Source: Ischnura elegans
Taxonomy: Eukaryota; Arthropoda; Insecta; Odonata; Coenagrionidae
NCBI RefSeq assembly: GCF_921293095.1
Contig: NC_060253.1
Coordinates: 82,621,992-82,685,991, forward strand
DNA: 64,000 nucleotides
Direction of reading: 5' to 3'
How positions within the stretch are numbered: the stretch's first letter is position 1; every line of letters begins with the position of its first letter. The notes beneath the pieces were generated by a model. That model worked only from the letters and a program-made list of their open reading frames with translations, did no database searches and had not been told where the DNA came from. Of this stretch, positions 22,458 through 32,454 are shown piece after piece. The translations under genes and the position numbers were made by a program.

Positions 22458-22826
22458 TGGCGCCCAACAACGCGGGGCCCGACCACGAGGGGACTCGCAT
22501 TTAATTTTAATGTTCGTTTTTGATGCCACGAGGTTGGCACGTTTTGATCAAACGGCGTGTCGGGCGCGTACCGTCACATCTGGCGCCCAACAACGCGGGG
22601 CCCGACCACGAGGGGACTCGCATTTAATTTTAATGTTCGTTTTTGATTCCACGAGGTTGGCACGTTTTGATCAAACGGCGTGTTGGGCGCGTACCGTCAC
22701 ATCTGGCGCCCAACAACGCGGGGCCCGATCACGAGGGGATTTGCATTTAAATTTTAATGTTCGTTTTCGATGCCACTGTATTGGCACATTTTGATCATTC
22801 GGCGCTCGCGTCAGCTATTAGTGCAT
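22458..22826 (+). repeat. Primer-binding-site region in three tandem 123-bp units
   Basis: TGGCGCCCAAC, the start of a tRNA-complementary primer-binding site (Lys-type 3' end by comparison with other retroelements), begins two bases after the LTR at 22458. It recurs at 22581 and 22704. Each site is followed by the same leader sequence (aacgcggggcccga, then a gttcgttttYgatKccac block). Units one and two are almost identical; the third is more diverged. The unit is 41 codons long, so a chance frame stays open through it. Confidence 0.9.
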
Positions 22827-23090
22827 TTCACCCATATGAATGCGCGTGACCACGAGCGAACTCGTGATTATTATGTAATTGGGTTCAGGTTAGTCGACCA
22901 TTTGTTAGTTATAGTGTCACGCCATTGGCAATCCATTCTCAAGTTTGAATCCGATTGTGTTTTTCTTGTACCATTGCGTTGTCGGTTTTCTTTTCTATTT
23001 TTTTTTTGGTGTTTGTGGCCGATGAATGGTGGTCTACGGGTCGTTGGGGTATCCCTTTGTTTTATTCCTTTTGTTTAAGGGGATCCAATT

Positions 23091-24524
23091 ATGAATACGT
23101 CCGACGATAAGGCACCCGCGTTTACCGTGTATCGGGAGGTCGCGAACGATGTAGACGACTCCGACGACAAGAGCGCGAATTCGGGAACCGATGATTTAAC
23201 TGACACATTCCGGGGAATGCTGTTAGATACGCCGGGTTCCGGCATGAATGGGCAAAGTAAAACACAGCGTGAAGGTGACAAGGGGGGCGAAGCCAGCCGA
23301 ACCGAATCGAGTCACGATTCTAATGAAGATAAGATGTCTCAGAAAACAATCTTATTGATGTTACAAAATATGAGCGCTCAGATTAACTCTATTAACGAGA
23401 GCATGCGCGCTCAGATTAACGCTAGTAACGAGAGTATGAGCGCTCAGATTAACGCTCGTAACGAGAGTATGAGCGCTCAGATTAACGCTCGTAACGAGAG
23501 TATGAGCGCTCAGATTAACGCTAGTAACGAGAGCCTGAGCGCTCAGATTAACGCTAATAATGAAGCCATACAGAGCATGCGCTCTGAGATGAGTACAAAT
23601 AATGAAGCCATACAGAGCATGCGCTCTGAGATGAGTACAAATAATAAAGCATTGCGTCAGGAAATTAATCATAATCTACGACAGGAAGTTAGGAGTTGTC
23701 ATGATATTCTAATGCAGGAAGTTAATAGTTGTCATGATATTCTACGGCAGGAAAAGTCCGTAATTAAAGATAAACTAAACAATGGTGAAACTCATTGCCT
23801 AGAAAAGGTGAATGAGATCGCGAAAAATGATCGCGATGAATGTCTAAGGGTGGTTGATTCACAAGTTGAAAACCTAGAGGTGCGCACAGACGCTCTAAAA
23901 CGCTCTTATAATGACATTGCAAATCTTAAAAAGCACGAGGAAAATGCCGTCGAAATAGACGAACGCAGGGTAAAATCGCTCGAAGCGGAATTTGAGGCAT
24001 TGAAGGATAGCGGCACGCCAGTAGCAACGGCGACGTTATCAAGTGAGTCATTGACGGAGCCCGTGTTCTCCGCTCGAGACGCCGATCACCCGATAGCGTT
24101 TTTAAAAGAAGTGGAAAATTGTCTCTCGATGATTACCGTTCCGGAAACGATGAAATCAAAAATGATTTTTACTGAAGATTCGGAAGTCGGGAGGGAAAAT
24201 TTAATTTTGTTTGCCACCCGCCAGTTAAGAAAGGCTGGGTTAAAAAGAAAGCGTAGTCAAGACAAGACCCATTCTAATTTTCATGTCAGGGATTTAGTCT
24301 TGTTAAGAACACCTAAGGTGTCTGATACCCAGCTTGGGTTGTTTCATAAGTTTTTTCATTTGCTCTCGGGTCTATTTAGAATCTCAAGTTTAGTTTTTAG
24401 TTTGTTGCTCGTTCATCTGGCTTATTCTTTCCGCGATATGCATGGATTCATCTCTTTCGTTTGGACACATCATTTTCATTCACCCCTTAGGAAAGAGATG
24501 CATCCATGCAGGGGGGCGATGTGA
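23091..24524 (+). CDS. Gag-like protein fused to integrase C-terminus
   Basis: A 477-codon ORF starts at ATG 23091. Residues 1-85 are acidic and Ser/Asp-rich. Residues 94-159 are six 11-residue repeats of the type SMSAQINARNE. Two 14-residue repeats (AIQSMRSEMSTNNE) and a Q/E-rich helical stretch with SCHDIL repeats follow, so residues 90-310 are predicted coiled coil. Residues 325-360 (HPIAFLKEVENCLSM) resemble the start of a Ty3/gypsy Gag capsid. At about residue 360 the sequence switches to the integrase C-terminal region, with a basic helix (LRKAGLKRKR) and VRDLVLLRTPKVS then KFFHLLSGLFRI. An in-frame deletion has therefore removed the rest of gag and nearly all of pol. The last 45 residues are hydrophobic and unrecognised, and the stop codon lies in the first bases of the 3' LTR. 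There is no protease, RT or catalytic integrase core. The domain calls are by eye. Confidence 0.8.
   Translation: MNTSDDKAPAFTVYREVANDVDDSDDKSANSGTDDLTDTFRGMLLDTPGSGMNGQSKTQREGDKGGEASRTESSHDSNEDKMSQKTILLMLQNMSAQINSINESMRAQINASNESMSAQINARNESMSAQINARNESMSAQINASNESLSAQINANNEAIQSMRSEMSTNNEAIQSMRSEMSTNNKALRQEINHNLRQEVRSCHDILMQEVNSCHDILRQEKSVIKDKLNNGETHCLEKVNEIAKNDRDECLRVVDSQVENLEVRTDALKRSYNDIANLKKHEENAVEIDERRVKSLEAEFEALKDSGTPVATATLSSESLTEPVFSARDADHPIAFLKEVENCLSMITVPETMKSKMIFTEDSEVGRENLILFATRQLRKAGLKRKRSQDKTHSNFHVRDLVLLRTPKVSDTQLGLFHKFFHLLSGLFRISSLVFSLLLVHLAYSFRDMHGFISFVWTHHFHSPLRKEMHPCRGAM
24510..24519 (+). promoter_or_regulatory. Polypurine tract
   Basis: Purine-rich AGGGGGGCGA directly precedes the 3' LTR, at the position where LTR retrotransposons prime plus-strand DNA synthesis. 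One C interrupts it. Confidence 0.7.
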
Positions 24525-25759
24525 CGAAAAGCCTCGTCACGGCGCATTCTGCGTCCATCTCTTCTCCCCGATTCATATTGGCGCGCGGCAACAGCGAGTG
24601 ATGAGCGACCTTCTTTTCTTTTTCCTATGTTGTCTGCTAGAATTTAGCATGTCTCTTGTTTTGTAAAGGGTATATAAGGCCCGGTATTGTGGGATGTGTG
24701 GTTGGATTCCTGAGAAAGCGGCAGTCGTTCCGCTAGAGAAGACGGAGGTCAGCTGTGACAGTGCCAAGGTGGGGCGACAAGACGGGGCTGCGACAGACGA
24801 GGGCTACGGCAATTTCGGAGGTCGGGCAACGCGACCAGGGGAAGGGCGTGCGGAGAGAGAAGCGTGGAGTACAGCGAGACACGAGAAAAGTGTCCTTGCT
24901 TTTTCGTCAGGACATCACGACATCGTCCAAGGATTTGCGGGAGGTGGTTCCCCGCGATCGACGCATCGTGACCCGGCGGCCAGGATTCGGACCCGCCGCC
25001 TTTGACACTTAAGTACTCTAAACCCTCTCCCGGGACGGGGAAATAATCCCGATCCCTCCCCCGCTCCAGCCAGCCCACGCGCCCTGTACGAAGAAAGTCC
25101 CCCAGTGTGCACGTGTGTCATCCTAATACTCATGTGGCTTCTGACACAAACTCACGTCTCTCTTTCTCGGTCTGAAGACCATTTTTTAATTGTATCACGA
25201 TTCTCCCGTTCTCGTCATCCCTTCTGGTTGACGTCAGACTCATTTTTGATTGAACAGAACGTGGAGCATGTAACATTTGATAGTAGAACGACGAACATTA
25301 CTCATAATTGCCTTTGAAGTGCAGCAAGATTTCGAGTGCCCGTGTCATAGCAATCTCTGAGAGTATACAGTGTTATTTTTGTCCATTTTTGTTCATTTAC
25401 CCCAACAATCATCTCATCCCTCATTTATTAGATATAAGATTTCTCTTTCTTTTTGTGTATGGCATATTTGCTTCATTTTTATTTCTGCAAGTGTATCATT
25501 GATGTCTCGCCCAATTCAGCATCACTATTCCATCCCTCATTAGCGTTTAAGGACAGAAGTGTTCGTTTATTTTTCTCTAATAAATTTTTGTATGACAGTC
25601 ATTCGCTGTGTACGAGGTCATTCATCCCTTTGCTGTGCCATTGTGTTTAATGCCGCGAGTTCCCATCTTGACCGCGAGCCCCAGAACCTACGAAAAATTA
25701 AGAACTCGGATAATAATCTCAGTTCGACGGTGCATGGCTCACGGGAGCGTTCCGTCACA
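24520..25759 (+). repeat. 3' LTR
   Basis: This copy matches the 5' LTR base for base apart from two substitutions. Its TATA box is at 24671-24678 and its AATAAA at 25579-25584. It ends CGTCACA and is followed by the target-site repeat ATAT. The high identity indicates a recent insertion. Confidence 0.93.
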
Positions 25760-25763
25760 ATAT

Positions 25764-28540
25764 ACTTTTTTTCTATGTTTATGTAAAAAAACGGGCTGAA
25801 AACAGGCTCCGCCATTTTGTTATACATCTATGGTAATTGATGAAAAGAAATCTTTAAAAACCCTTCAAATGAAATAAAAAGAAGTGTTAATTGAGATGGT
25901 ATAACAGTTTTGTCAATGAAACTATTCAGGAAACCACTGCACGAGGATAAAGTTGGCAATTTTCAGAAAAAATCGAGGGTGGTCGTTTTTCGCTAAATTT
26001 GTTCAACTTTGACCTCACGTATATTGCTAACATGAAAACACAGTAAATAAATAATCTGGAAAGTTATGCACGATTTAATTGAGAATATTTATGCGAAATT
26101 TCAACGTCCTAGCTCAAAAAAATCGTTTTCGAGGTTTTGGCCAGCTTTTTTCAATTCCAGCCCTCTGTGCGTCGGTGCCAACGTTGGATCCGACAGTTGG
26201 ATGGTTTGCTCGGAACGTGTGTAGTGCCTTAAAATCCCCTATACCTCTCCGCTGAATCATTTCTCACGTAATATTTAAACGTCTCCTCAGGAATTATGCT
26301 GAACTAAAGCGGGAAGTAGGGGGAGCAGACTACCCCACTCTTTCTAATCCTTGTCAGCTCACGTGCCAGCATTAAAGCCCCTGGAGTAACACACCCGAAA
26401 GTTGATTGAGGTACGGTTGGGTTGTGTTCAGCGAAAGAAAGAATGGGAAGTCTTCTAAAACGACGAAAGGTGTGGAAAAATGGCGATGGCAGCGCCTCCT
26501 CAGCACCGTATCGGAACTGGGACACGGAGCAAGCGTCAAGGGGGTCCTAGAGCGACGGATGGAGAGGAATGCTGATATTTCTGCTCTTTGCCTCTCCCCC
26601 CTTTACCTCTCCCCCTGCAGTGCACTTCCAGAGTTGCCAATTGGCCCTCTCATGAAAGAAATCGTCACATCAACGACGTGAATAGCATTAGTCGTCGACG
26701 AGGTTACGAGATGGAACTTAAGCTAATGGAGGATAGAAGTGATACTGCCATGTATACATTAGTAATCATGTGTTCAAAATGAATGTTTGATTGGCAACAA
26801 TAGACTTGTTTTAGCTCCACCCATATGTATTATTTAATGGTAGGTCTTATAACTACATCATTAAGTGGCATTAAAAATAATATTACAACCTAATACACAT
26901 TTTTATTCAAAAAACCTTTTTCTCTGCAAAGTAAAAATAATAAAATAAATTTTCTATGAGCCTGATAAGAGTTTCTAAATGAATTGTTTTCGGACCTGGA
27001 CAAAACGACAAACAAACAACAAACCGAGTTCTGCAAAAGTTGTAAAAAATATTCGCCAGCTCATGTTGACATGAGTAATGTTTTTCAACCTAAATAAATG
27101 ACGGAATATTTACCCCTTTAATCTTATACGTGAACAGGTTAGCTCCTTTATACACTATGGTATTGAGGCTGGTGACCGGGCCACGGCAGTCACGTATTTA
27201 ATATTTTCTCCTGAGGAGCTGGTTCATCATTTTTCAGCTGGCTGTCCATGCCATTTCCCTCAACCAATTTTCTCTATAATGACAGTTATCTCAAAGCTAT
27301 GAATATATTTATACAGTCCAGAAAAATGTATTACTTTTTAATAAAGTAAGTATTTTCTTTTTCTTTTCTTGCCCGCTTATTCAATATAAAACGAATTTCC
27401 TGGAATGTTTCCTTGTGTTTAGACAATTAAAATGCAATATATTGCAAAATTTTTGGAAATTTATTTTTCTCCGTGAGCGCTTAAAATGGAAATGGATATA
27501 ATTTTGAGAAATAAACAAAATAAAGGGTTATAAAAATAATAACAGAGACTACCAATTATAATTAATATATAGTATAATCAAAAAGAAAATCAAGCCTCAA
27601 AATCGTCTAATCTTTTCTTCATTAAACTAAGTTTTTTTACATTACCCTAATACAATTGTATTTAAAGCAGATGAAACTCTAAAAACACAGCAATAAAGAT
27701 TGCAATTTTTTTATAATCGATCGTGAATACAGTGCATTAAGATAGCTTCCTTGTAACGATGAAAAGTTTGAGTGGCATGAAAACCTTTTTAGAGGTATTT
27801 GTGGATATTAGAAGGTATTTTAGTTCGAGATAGTATTTAATGAGTAAATACGATATATATAGGTAAGAGGAGGAGACGTGAAGGCATTAGAAACAATACC
27901 GGGAGAGTGGAGCCAGCTGGAAACAGTCGTGGCTGAGACGTAACTTCACGTCACAAGCGGCCCTGGAAAGAGGAAATCGAACAGTAGAATCACATTATTG
28001 GTGCTTCCATCCATGACGGAAGAGACCTTGACCCCCAGAACATCGAGTGCCCGATCAAGAACGATTGGGACACGTAATCCTGATTCCCCCAGGGGTACCT
28101 CTTTAGCTGTTGGGGTATAAATTGTTTTGAACGGTGTACCTGCAGTATGCATCGATTGTCATTTTTGTTATTTCAATAACAGGAAATCCGCTGATAGAAG
28201 AAAGGTTAACATAATTTTTTTTTTCAATTTTACGCGCACCATGTCAACAATTCGGTGATTTACTCGGTGTAACACCAAATACGGTATAGAATTCATAGGC
28301 AGCAAATGTCAAAAATACATCAATTGATAATAACGTTATGGTAAAATTAAAGGTATTTTTTTGATTCGGATTTATTGACATTTTCGTTTAACTATCTATG
28401 CGCATGTTACTATTTGTGTACGTTAAGGTGATTATTTGTACTGTGGCATATTTAAGAATGCATACGTTTGAGAAAATGAATGGAATTTGGCTTTCAACGA
28501 TCTGTTTCTACATAAAATAATATAATTTAAGTTGATACGA
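25764..28540. other. Long unannotated stretch
   Basis: About 2.8 kb with no supported gene. Frames at 26304-26525 (minus) and 26406-26782 (plus) overlap and have no motif. The right half (26.8-28.0 kb) is strongly AT-rich. Confidence 0.4.
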
Positions 28541-28738
28541 GGGTAGAATGGTAGCCTAGTGGGCAGACCACTTGATTACTGATCGAAAGGTCCCGGGTTC
28601 AGTTCCTGAATGAAGCTTTCCGGTGCCTCCAAACAGGAACCATGGAAGTTGAGGAGGCCCACGGATAGGCCCTCTATATCCTGAAATTGTAAAATTCACT
28701 GCCTTGTAGTTTAATACGGGGTGAGCTATACTCTCACA
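28541..28738 (+). mobile_element. tRNA-derived SINE, family B
   Basis: The head agaatggtagcctagtgggc, with box B GGTTCAGTTCC, is followed by a body ending ggggtgagctatactctcaca. The same tail motif, ggggtgagctctaccctcaca, ends the minus-strand copy at 60680-60816. The tail serves as the insertion site of the adjoining hAT-type MITE. Confidence 0.65.
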
Positions 28739-29012
28739 CAGGGGCGCAGGTAGGAATTAAGGCTAGGGGGGGGGGGTTTAGGCGCAAAACACTGGGGTGT
28801 CTGGAGGTGTGGAATACCCGCGAGGGTAAGTGGAAAAAATGTCATATAAATGGTTCAAAATGGTAAGTTTTGCGGCCTTCTGAGGGATACTTTATCAATA
28901 TCAACACTATTCTATTAGTAATATTAATCCAGTTAAGTGAAATGAATTAAATTTAAAAAATTATCTGAGCTCTGCGGGTGGTTTTATCCCCCAAAACCTC
29001 GCTACGTCACTG
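28739..29012. mobile_element. hAT-type MITE inserted in the SINE tail
   Basis: This 274-bp relative of 20496-20798 starts CAGGGGCGCAGG and ends CTACGTCACTG. It is flanked by ctctcaca (28731-28738) and ctctcacc (29013-29020), a 7-of-8 target duplication. The left duplication copy is the last 8 bp of the SINE, so this element inserted after the SINE did. Confidence 0.75.
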
Positions 29013-29020
29013 CTCTCACC

Positions 29021-30338
29021 TCTTCAATCTATCTTACGGTATGAACTACTGAGGGAGTGACTGACTGAATGCAGAACTTAAATGGGGGAAGAAGTACAAC
29101 CCTGAATAATTTTGAAATGTTTATGCCAACCTAGCTCAACCTGTGGAAAACTCATCATGCTAATAACCAAGCTGGAGTATGATTCATAGAGATGCAATCG
29201 CTTAGAGATGCCATGGCGACATTTCATTTCTTACTTTTTTACTTAGCGTTCGCAGTACGATATCACGCAGCTGTGCTCATTTTACTTTTGGAGCGCCAGG
29301 ATGACGTCGTTGTTATGAATACATTGCATTTAGAATGAAAACATCACCAGCCTACCATACCTCCGTTGGCAGTAATTACTTTGAATTACTACTCAAGAAA
29401 TATTTTCAATTATAATCAATTAATTAATTATACTTGAAAATATTTCTAGAGAAAAATTGTTTTGGATTTAATTTGTGATGAACCTCCTGTGATTAAATAT
29501 GAATCAGTAAGAATCACTGTAACATAAAAAACTTTGGAAAAAGCTATGATAAAGTGATAATTTTCAGTTAAACGTTTTTGAAATCAGTCATTGCGAGGCA
29601 AAAATCTTCATTTTCAAAATTCTTGTCTGCGTCAGCTGATTGACGAATTATTGGCTCAGTCATCGTTATGTTAAGTTGATCGGTCGGTTTAACTCAACTC
29701 TTTGAGGTTCGTTAATGAAAATAATGTTTTACGGCACTTCTAAACCATGACAACCGTCGCCAAATTACGAACCTCTAAGATGAACAAATTTATCATGTCT
29801 GAAAAACAGCGAATTGAGACACGTTACAGGGCGGCAGTGCTGCAGTATATTCGCTAAGCCTAATTGTTTTTGCCAATACATCATTGCTATTGCGAAGACA
29901 GTAAAAATTAGAGTAATTGTTAATAAGTTAATAAACAAACACGAATCTCATGTGTTAAATGTTATTTTGCCTCCGTTTGAAAGTCTCCGTGAAATATTTT
30001 ACGGATACTATATGATTTGTGCTGTAGCTTGTTAAAATTACGTCACCTTCATATCGCAGGAAATTTGGTAACTTCTTCTTAGAATCCCAGGATTAACTCA
30101 CGTGTTAAAAATAAATCAGGCTATATCTCAACGTATTTCTTTATATGATTTACCCGTTAAAACACCTTCATCATGTCTAAAATCTCCTTCCGAGACCAAA
30201 TAAACACCGGTATTCGTACTTCTTCAGGAATAAATGTGGATATCACGACAATTGTGGGTGTAAACAAGTAAATAACTCTCTGGAACCGAAGAAAGCCGTG
30301 ATAGGTACGTGATCTTACGTTGGCGTACTGCGCAGCCA
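29021..30338. other. Unannotated stretch with an AT hairpin
   Basis: No supported gene. An inverted repeat of 19 bp with one mismatch (about 29397-29415 and 29430-29448, agaaatattttca-type arms) is present around an AT-rich centre. Confidence 0.4.
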
Positions 30339-30597
30339 CAGTGGCGCAGACTCCATGGGGCTTGAGGGGGCCCGAGCCCCCTCAATAATTCGTTATGGGT
30401 GTGAGGAAAAAAGTGTCAGGCTTGTCGATTTTCCCCGGAGTGTCCAGGTATCGAGATTAGAGTTATCAGGGTTCTAATGTTGATCATATGACTCTTCGAA
30501 AATGCTTAAAAAACTTAAAACTCACTACTTATAAAATTTCCCGGGGAAAGATCCCCGGTTCGGGCCCCCCAATACATTTGGTAAGTCGGCGTCCCTG
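30339..30597. mobile_element. hAT-type MITE with perfect 8-bp target duplication
   Basis: Left end CAGTGGCGCAGACT and right end (complement) CAGGGACGCCGACT are inverted termini. The 259-bp element is flanked by cgcagcca on both sides (30331-30338 and 30598-30605), an exact 8-bp duplication. Next to the ends, runs such as gggggcccgagccccc and gggccccccaa mirror each other. It is non-coding. It lies just upstream of the Penelope-like fragment. Confidence 0.75.
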
Positions 30598-30688
30598 CGC
30601 AGCCACCAAAAAGCGCTCTGCTCCATCCTATCTCTATGGCCGGCATCAATGTTGAGCAATGTTGTCTCGGAGTCTTCCGTGACGTACA

Positions 30689-31787
30689 GTGGCAGAACAC
30701 TGCCTACGAAACTCATACTTCCTTTGGAATGGAAGTTTCTTTGAACAATGCAAAGGAGCGGCAATGGGGTCCCCCCTATCCCCGGTGATAGCAGACATCT
30801 ACATGGAAAGATTCGATCAAATGGCGATCGGATCCTACGACAAGAAACCCAAATTATGGCTAAGATACGTGGACGATACATTCGTAATTTGCCCGCACGG
30901 ACCCGAAGAACTGCAGAGTTTCCTGAAGCACGTCCACTCCCAACATCCAGCAATACAGTTCACAATGGAGATGGAAAAAGATCGAAGAATCCCATTTTTG
31001 GATATGATGGTGAATAAGAGGATCGACGGGAGTCTCGGCCACGAAATATACAGAAAGCCCACCCACACTGACCGCTATCTGAACGCTTACTCACACCATC
31101 ATCCATCCCAGAAGGCTTCACTGGTGGCAACACTATTGCACCGCGCTTACAAACTCTCGGATGCAGAATCACTGGCCAAAGAAAAGGAGCACCTGATGAC
31201 GACCCTCAAGAGGAATGGATACAACGGAGAAATGATCCTGAAAAGGACTGCGCAAGTAGAGAAACGCAACAGGACACTAGACAAGGAGAAGCAGCCAAAT
31301 GAAAAGCCAGAAACATACGCTACCATCCCGTACGTCGTCGGCACAAGTGAAAAGATCTCCAGAATCCTAAAGAAGAAGAACATCGTCACGAGATTCAAAT
31401 ACGTGACAAAAATAAACCAGATTATTCCAAAACCGAAAGACAAGATTCCAAATAATCTCAACGAAGGGGTATACCGCATACCATGCTCATGCAGTAAATC
31501 ATGCATCGGTGAAACATGCAGATCCATGAAGATCCGCCTGCAGGAGCGCAAGGGGGCCACACAGAACAAGAAATTCGACCTCTGAGCAGTTGCCGAGCAT
31601 GCATGGAGTGAGCCTGGGCATAATATAATATTTGACGAAGCGAAAATCATCGCAAAAGAAAACGAGGTATTACCCCATGCTGATAAGGGAGGCAATAGAG
31701 ATCATCAAAACGCCCAAAAATTTCAATAGAGAAGACGGGTACAATATAACCAACGCCTGGAGTGAGGAGCCAAAAGAGAGTGTTTAG
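30689..31787 (+). pseudogene. Penelope-like element ORF: RT end plus GIY-YIG endonuclease, broken
   Basis: The open part runs for 298 codons to TGA at 31583-31585, with a stop also directly upstream at 30680-30682. Seen in order: RT motif B (GAAMGSPLSPVIADIYMERF), catalytic motif C (LRYVDDTFVI), RT thumb text (PFLDMMVN, HEIYRKPTHTDRYLNAYSHH) and a GIY-YIG nuclease domain (GVYRIPC, then CIGET with Cys in place of the usual Tyr, and MKIRLQER keeping the catalytic Arg). Past the TGA, nuclease homology continues in the same frame (AVAEHAW) until about 31665. There a one-base shift moves it to another frame, which ends at TAG 31785-31787. The first half of the RT, with motifs 1-3 and A, is missing. 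It is a 5'-truncated, inactivated Penelope-like element. GTG at 30689 is simply the first codon after a stop and not a real start. Confidence 0.85.
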
Positions 31788-31795
31788 AAATCCAA

Positions 31796-31867
31796 CCAAT
31801 CACGGCGCAGCAGCAAGGGTAACCGGCCAACAACACCGCGGCCGCTAGGAGGGAGAGCTATATATAC
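31796..31867 (+). promoter_or_regulatory. CCAAT and TATA motifs of the Penelope-like terminal repeat
   Basis: A CCAAT box (31796-31800, in an accaatcacgg context) lies 59 bp upstream of TATATATA (31859-31866). This is the usual core-promoter order. The hammerhead-like motif follows at 31978. Penelope-like terminal repeats are known to carry both promoter and ribozyme, so this probably is the element's promoter. Function is inferred. Confidence 0.45.
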
Positions 31868-31977
31868 GAGGCAAAAACATATAGTTGTATATATTGTTAT
31901 TGTTTCTGTTCATATTTTATGTATGTTGTCTCGTGGAAATAAACCTTGTTGAACTGAACCGAAAGCACCACTTCGAC

Positions 31978-32014
31978 CTGAAGACGCCTGGTGGAATCCA
32001 GGCGAAACTGTCGT
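31978..32014 (+). ncRNA. Hammerhead-ribozyme-like motif
   Basis: CTGAAGA (fits CUGANGA) is followed by a strong helix, gcctgg/ccaggc around tggaat, then GAAAC (32004-32008) and TGTCGTC. The order and spacing match the hammerhead core. A minimal stem III with a GUC cleavage site can be drawn (C-UGUC-G then UC). Stem I pairing is weak as read, so catalytic activity is uncertain. It lies just downstream of the PLE coding remnant, where such ribozymes are expected. A minus-strand relative is at 41478-41514. Confidence 0.55.
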
Positions 32015-32153
32015 CACCTCTGACAGCGAACGCGGAGATAACCCGGAAAATGGAGAAATCCACAAAATCAATGCTGACCGAATAGGAAGGCTATTCTGTA
32101 CTTCAGAATTTTGGATTTTATTCGGATCACGTCACAGAGTAAGCCAATTAGTG

Positions 32154-32446
32154 CAGGGTCTCCAAAATACGGCCCGCGGAGGGCTTTCATCCGGCCCGCG
32201 CACTCGTTTCAAGTAGCGCGTGATTCTCGCTTGTTTAATTCTGTGAGACGCCGCTAGGAGCATTGCAGCGCTGTACTGCACGTCAAAGTCGCCTTCAACT
32301 GTTCGTAAATGAGAAATACGCCACCGGATACTTCAGTAGACGTTGGTGTCGAATACTTCAGTAATCGGCAACTTTGCTATCCGGCCCGCGGGGCGATTCG
32401 GAACTTGGAATGTGGCCCTCGTGGCCTAGTAAATTGGAGACCCCTG
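32154..32446. mobile_element. hAT (Charlie/GTF2IRD2-like) MITE, copy A
   Basis: The 293-bp element starts CAGGGTCTCCAAAATACGGC and ends TTGGAGACCCCTG (inverted termini). It is flanked by aattagtg (32146-32153) and aagtagtg (32447-32454), a 7-of-8 duplication as hAT makes. It is nearly identical to 42598-42869 apart from about 21 extra bases near the left end. The terminal sequence resembles Charlie-like elements related to GTF2IRD2-type transposases. It is non-coding. Confidence 0.8.
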
Positions 32447-32454
32447 AAGTAGTG

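Larger units (their letters stand above)
21216..25759 (+). mobile_element. Complete non-autonomous LTR retrotransposon
   Basis: The 4544-bp element consists of two 1240-bp LTRs, a 2064-bp interior, a primer-binding-site region, one Gag/integrase-fusion ORF and a polypurine tract. The LTRs begin TGTGACG and end CGTCACA. Both flanks carry ATAT (21212-21215 and 25760-25763), a plausible 4-bp target duplication. The single ORF and integrase remnant suggest a Ty3/gypsy-like lineage. Most of pol (protease, RT, RNase H and most of integrase) is absent, so movement would need enzymes in trans. Confidence 0.9.

Noticed and set aside
22255..22794. 179-codon plus-strand frame crossing the end of the 5' LTR
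   Set aside because: It stays open only because the 123-bp primer-site unit is a multiple of three. Its protein is the unit translated three times and has no domain.
23361..23672. 103-codon minus-strand frame with SAHTLVTSVNL-type repeats
   Set aside because: It is the antisense shadow of the 33-bp repeats in the Gag-like ORF.
30525..30953. 142-codon minus-strand frame across the PLE start
   Set aside because: It lies antisense to recognisable RT motifs B and C and spans the end of a MITE.
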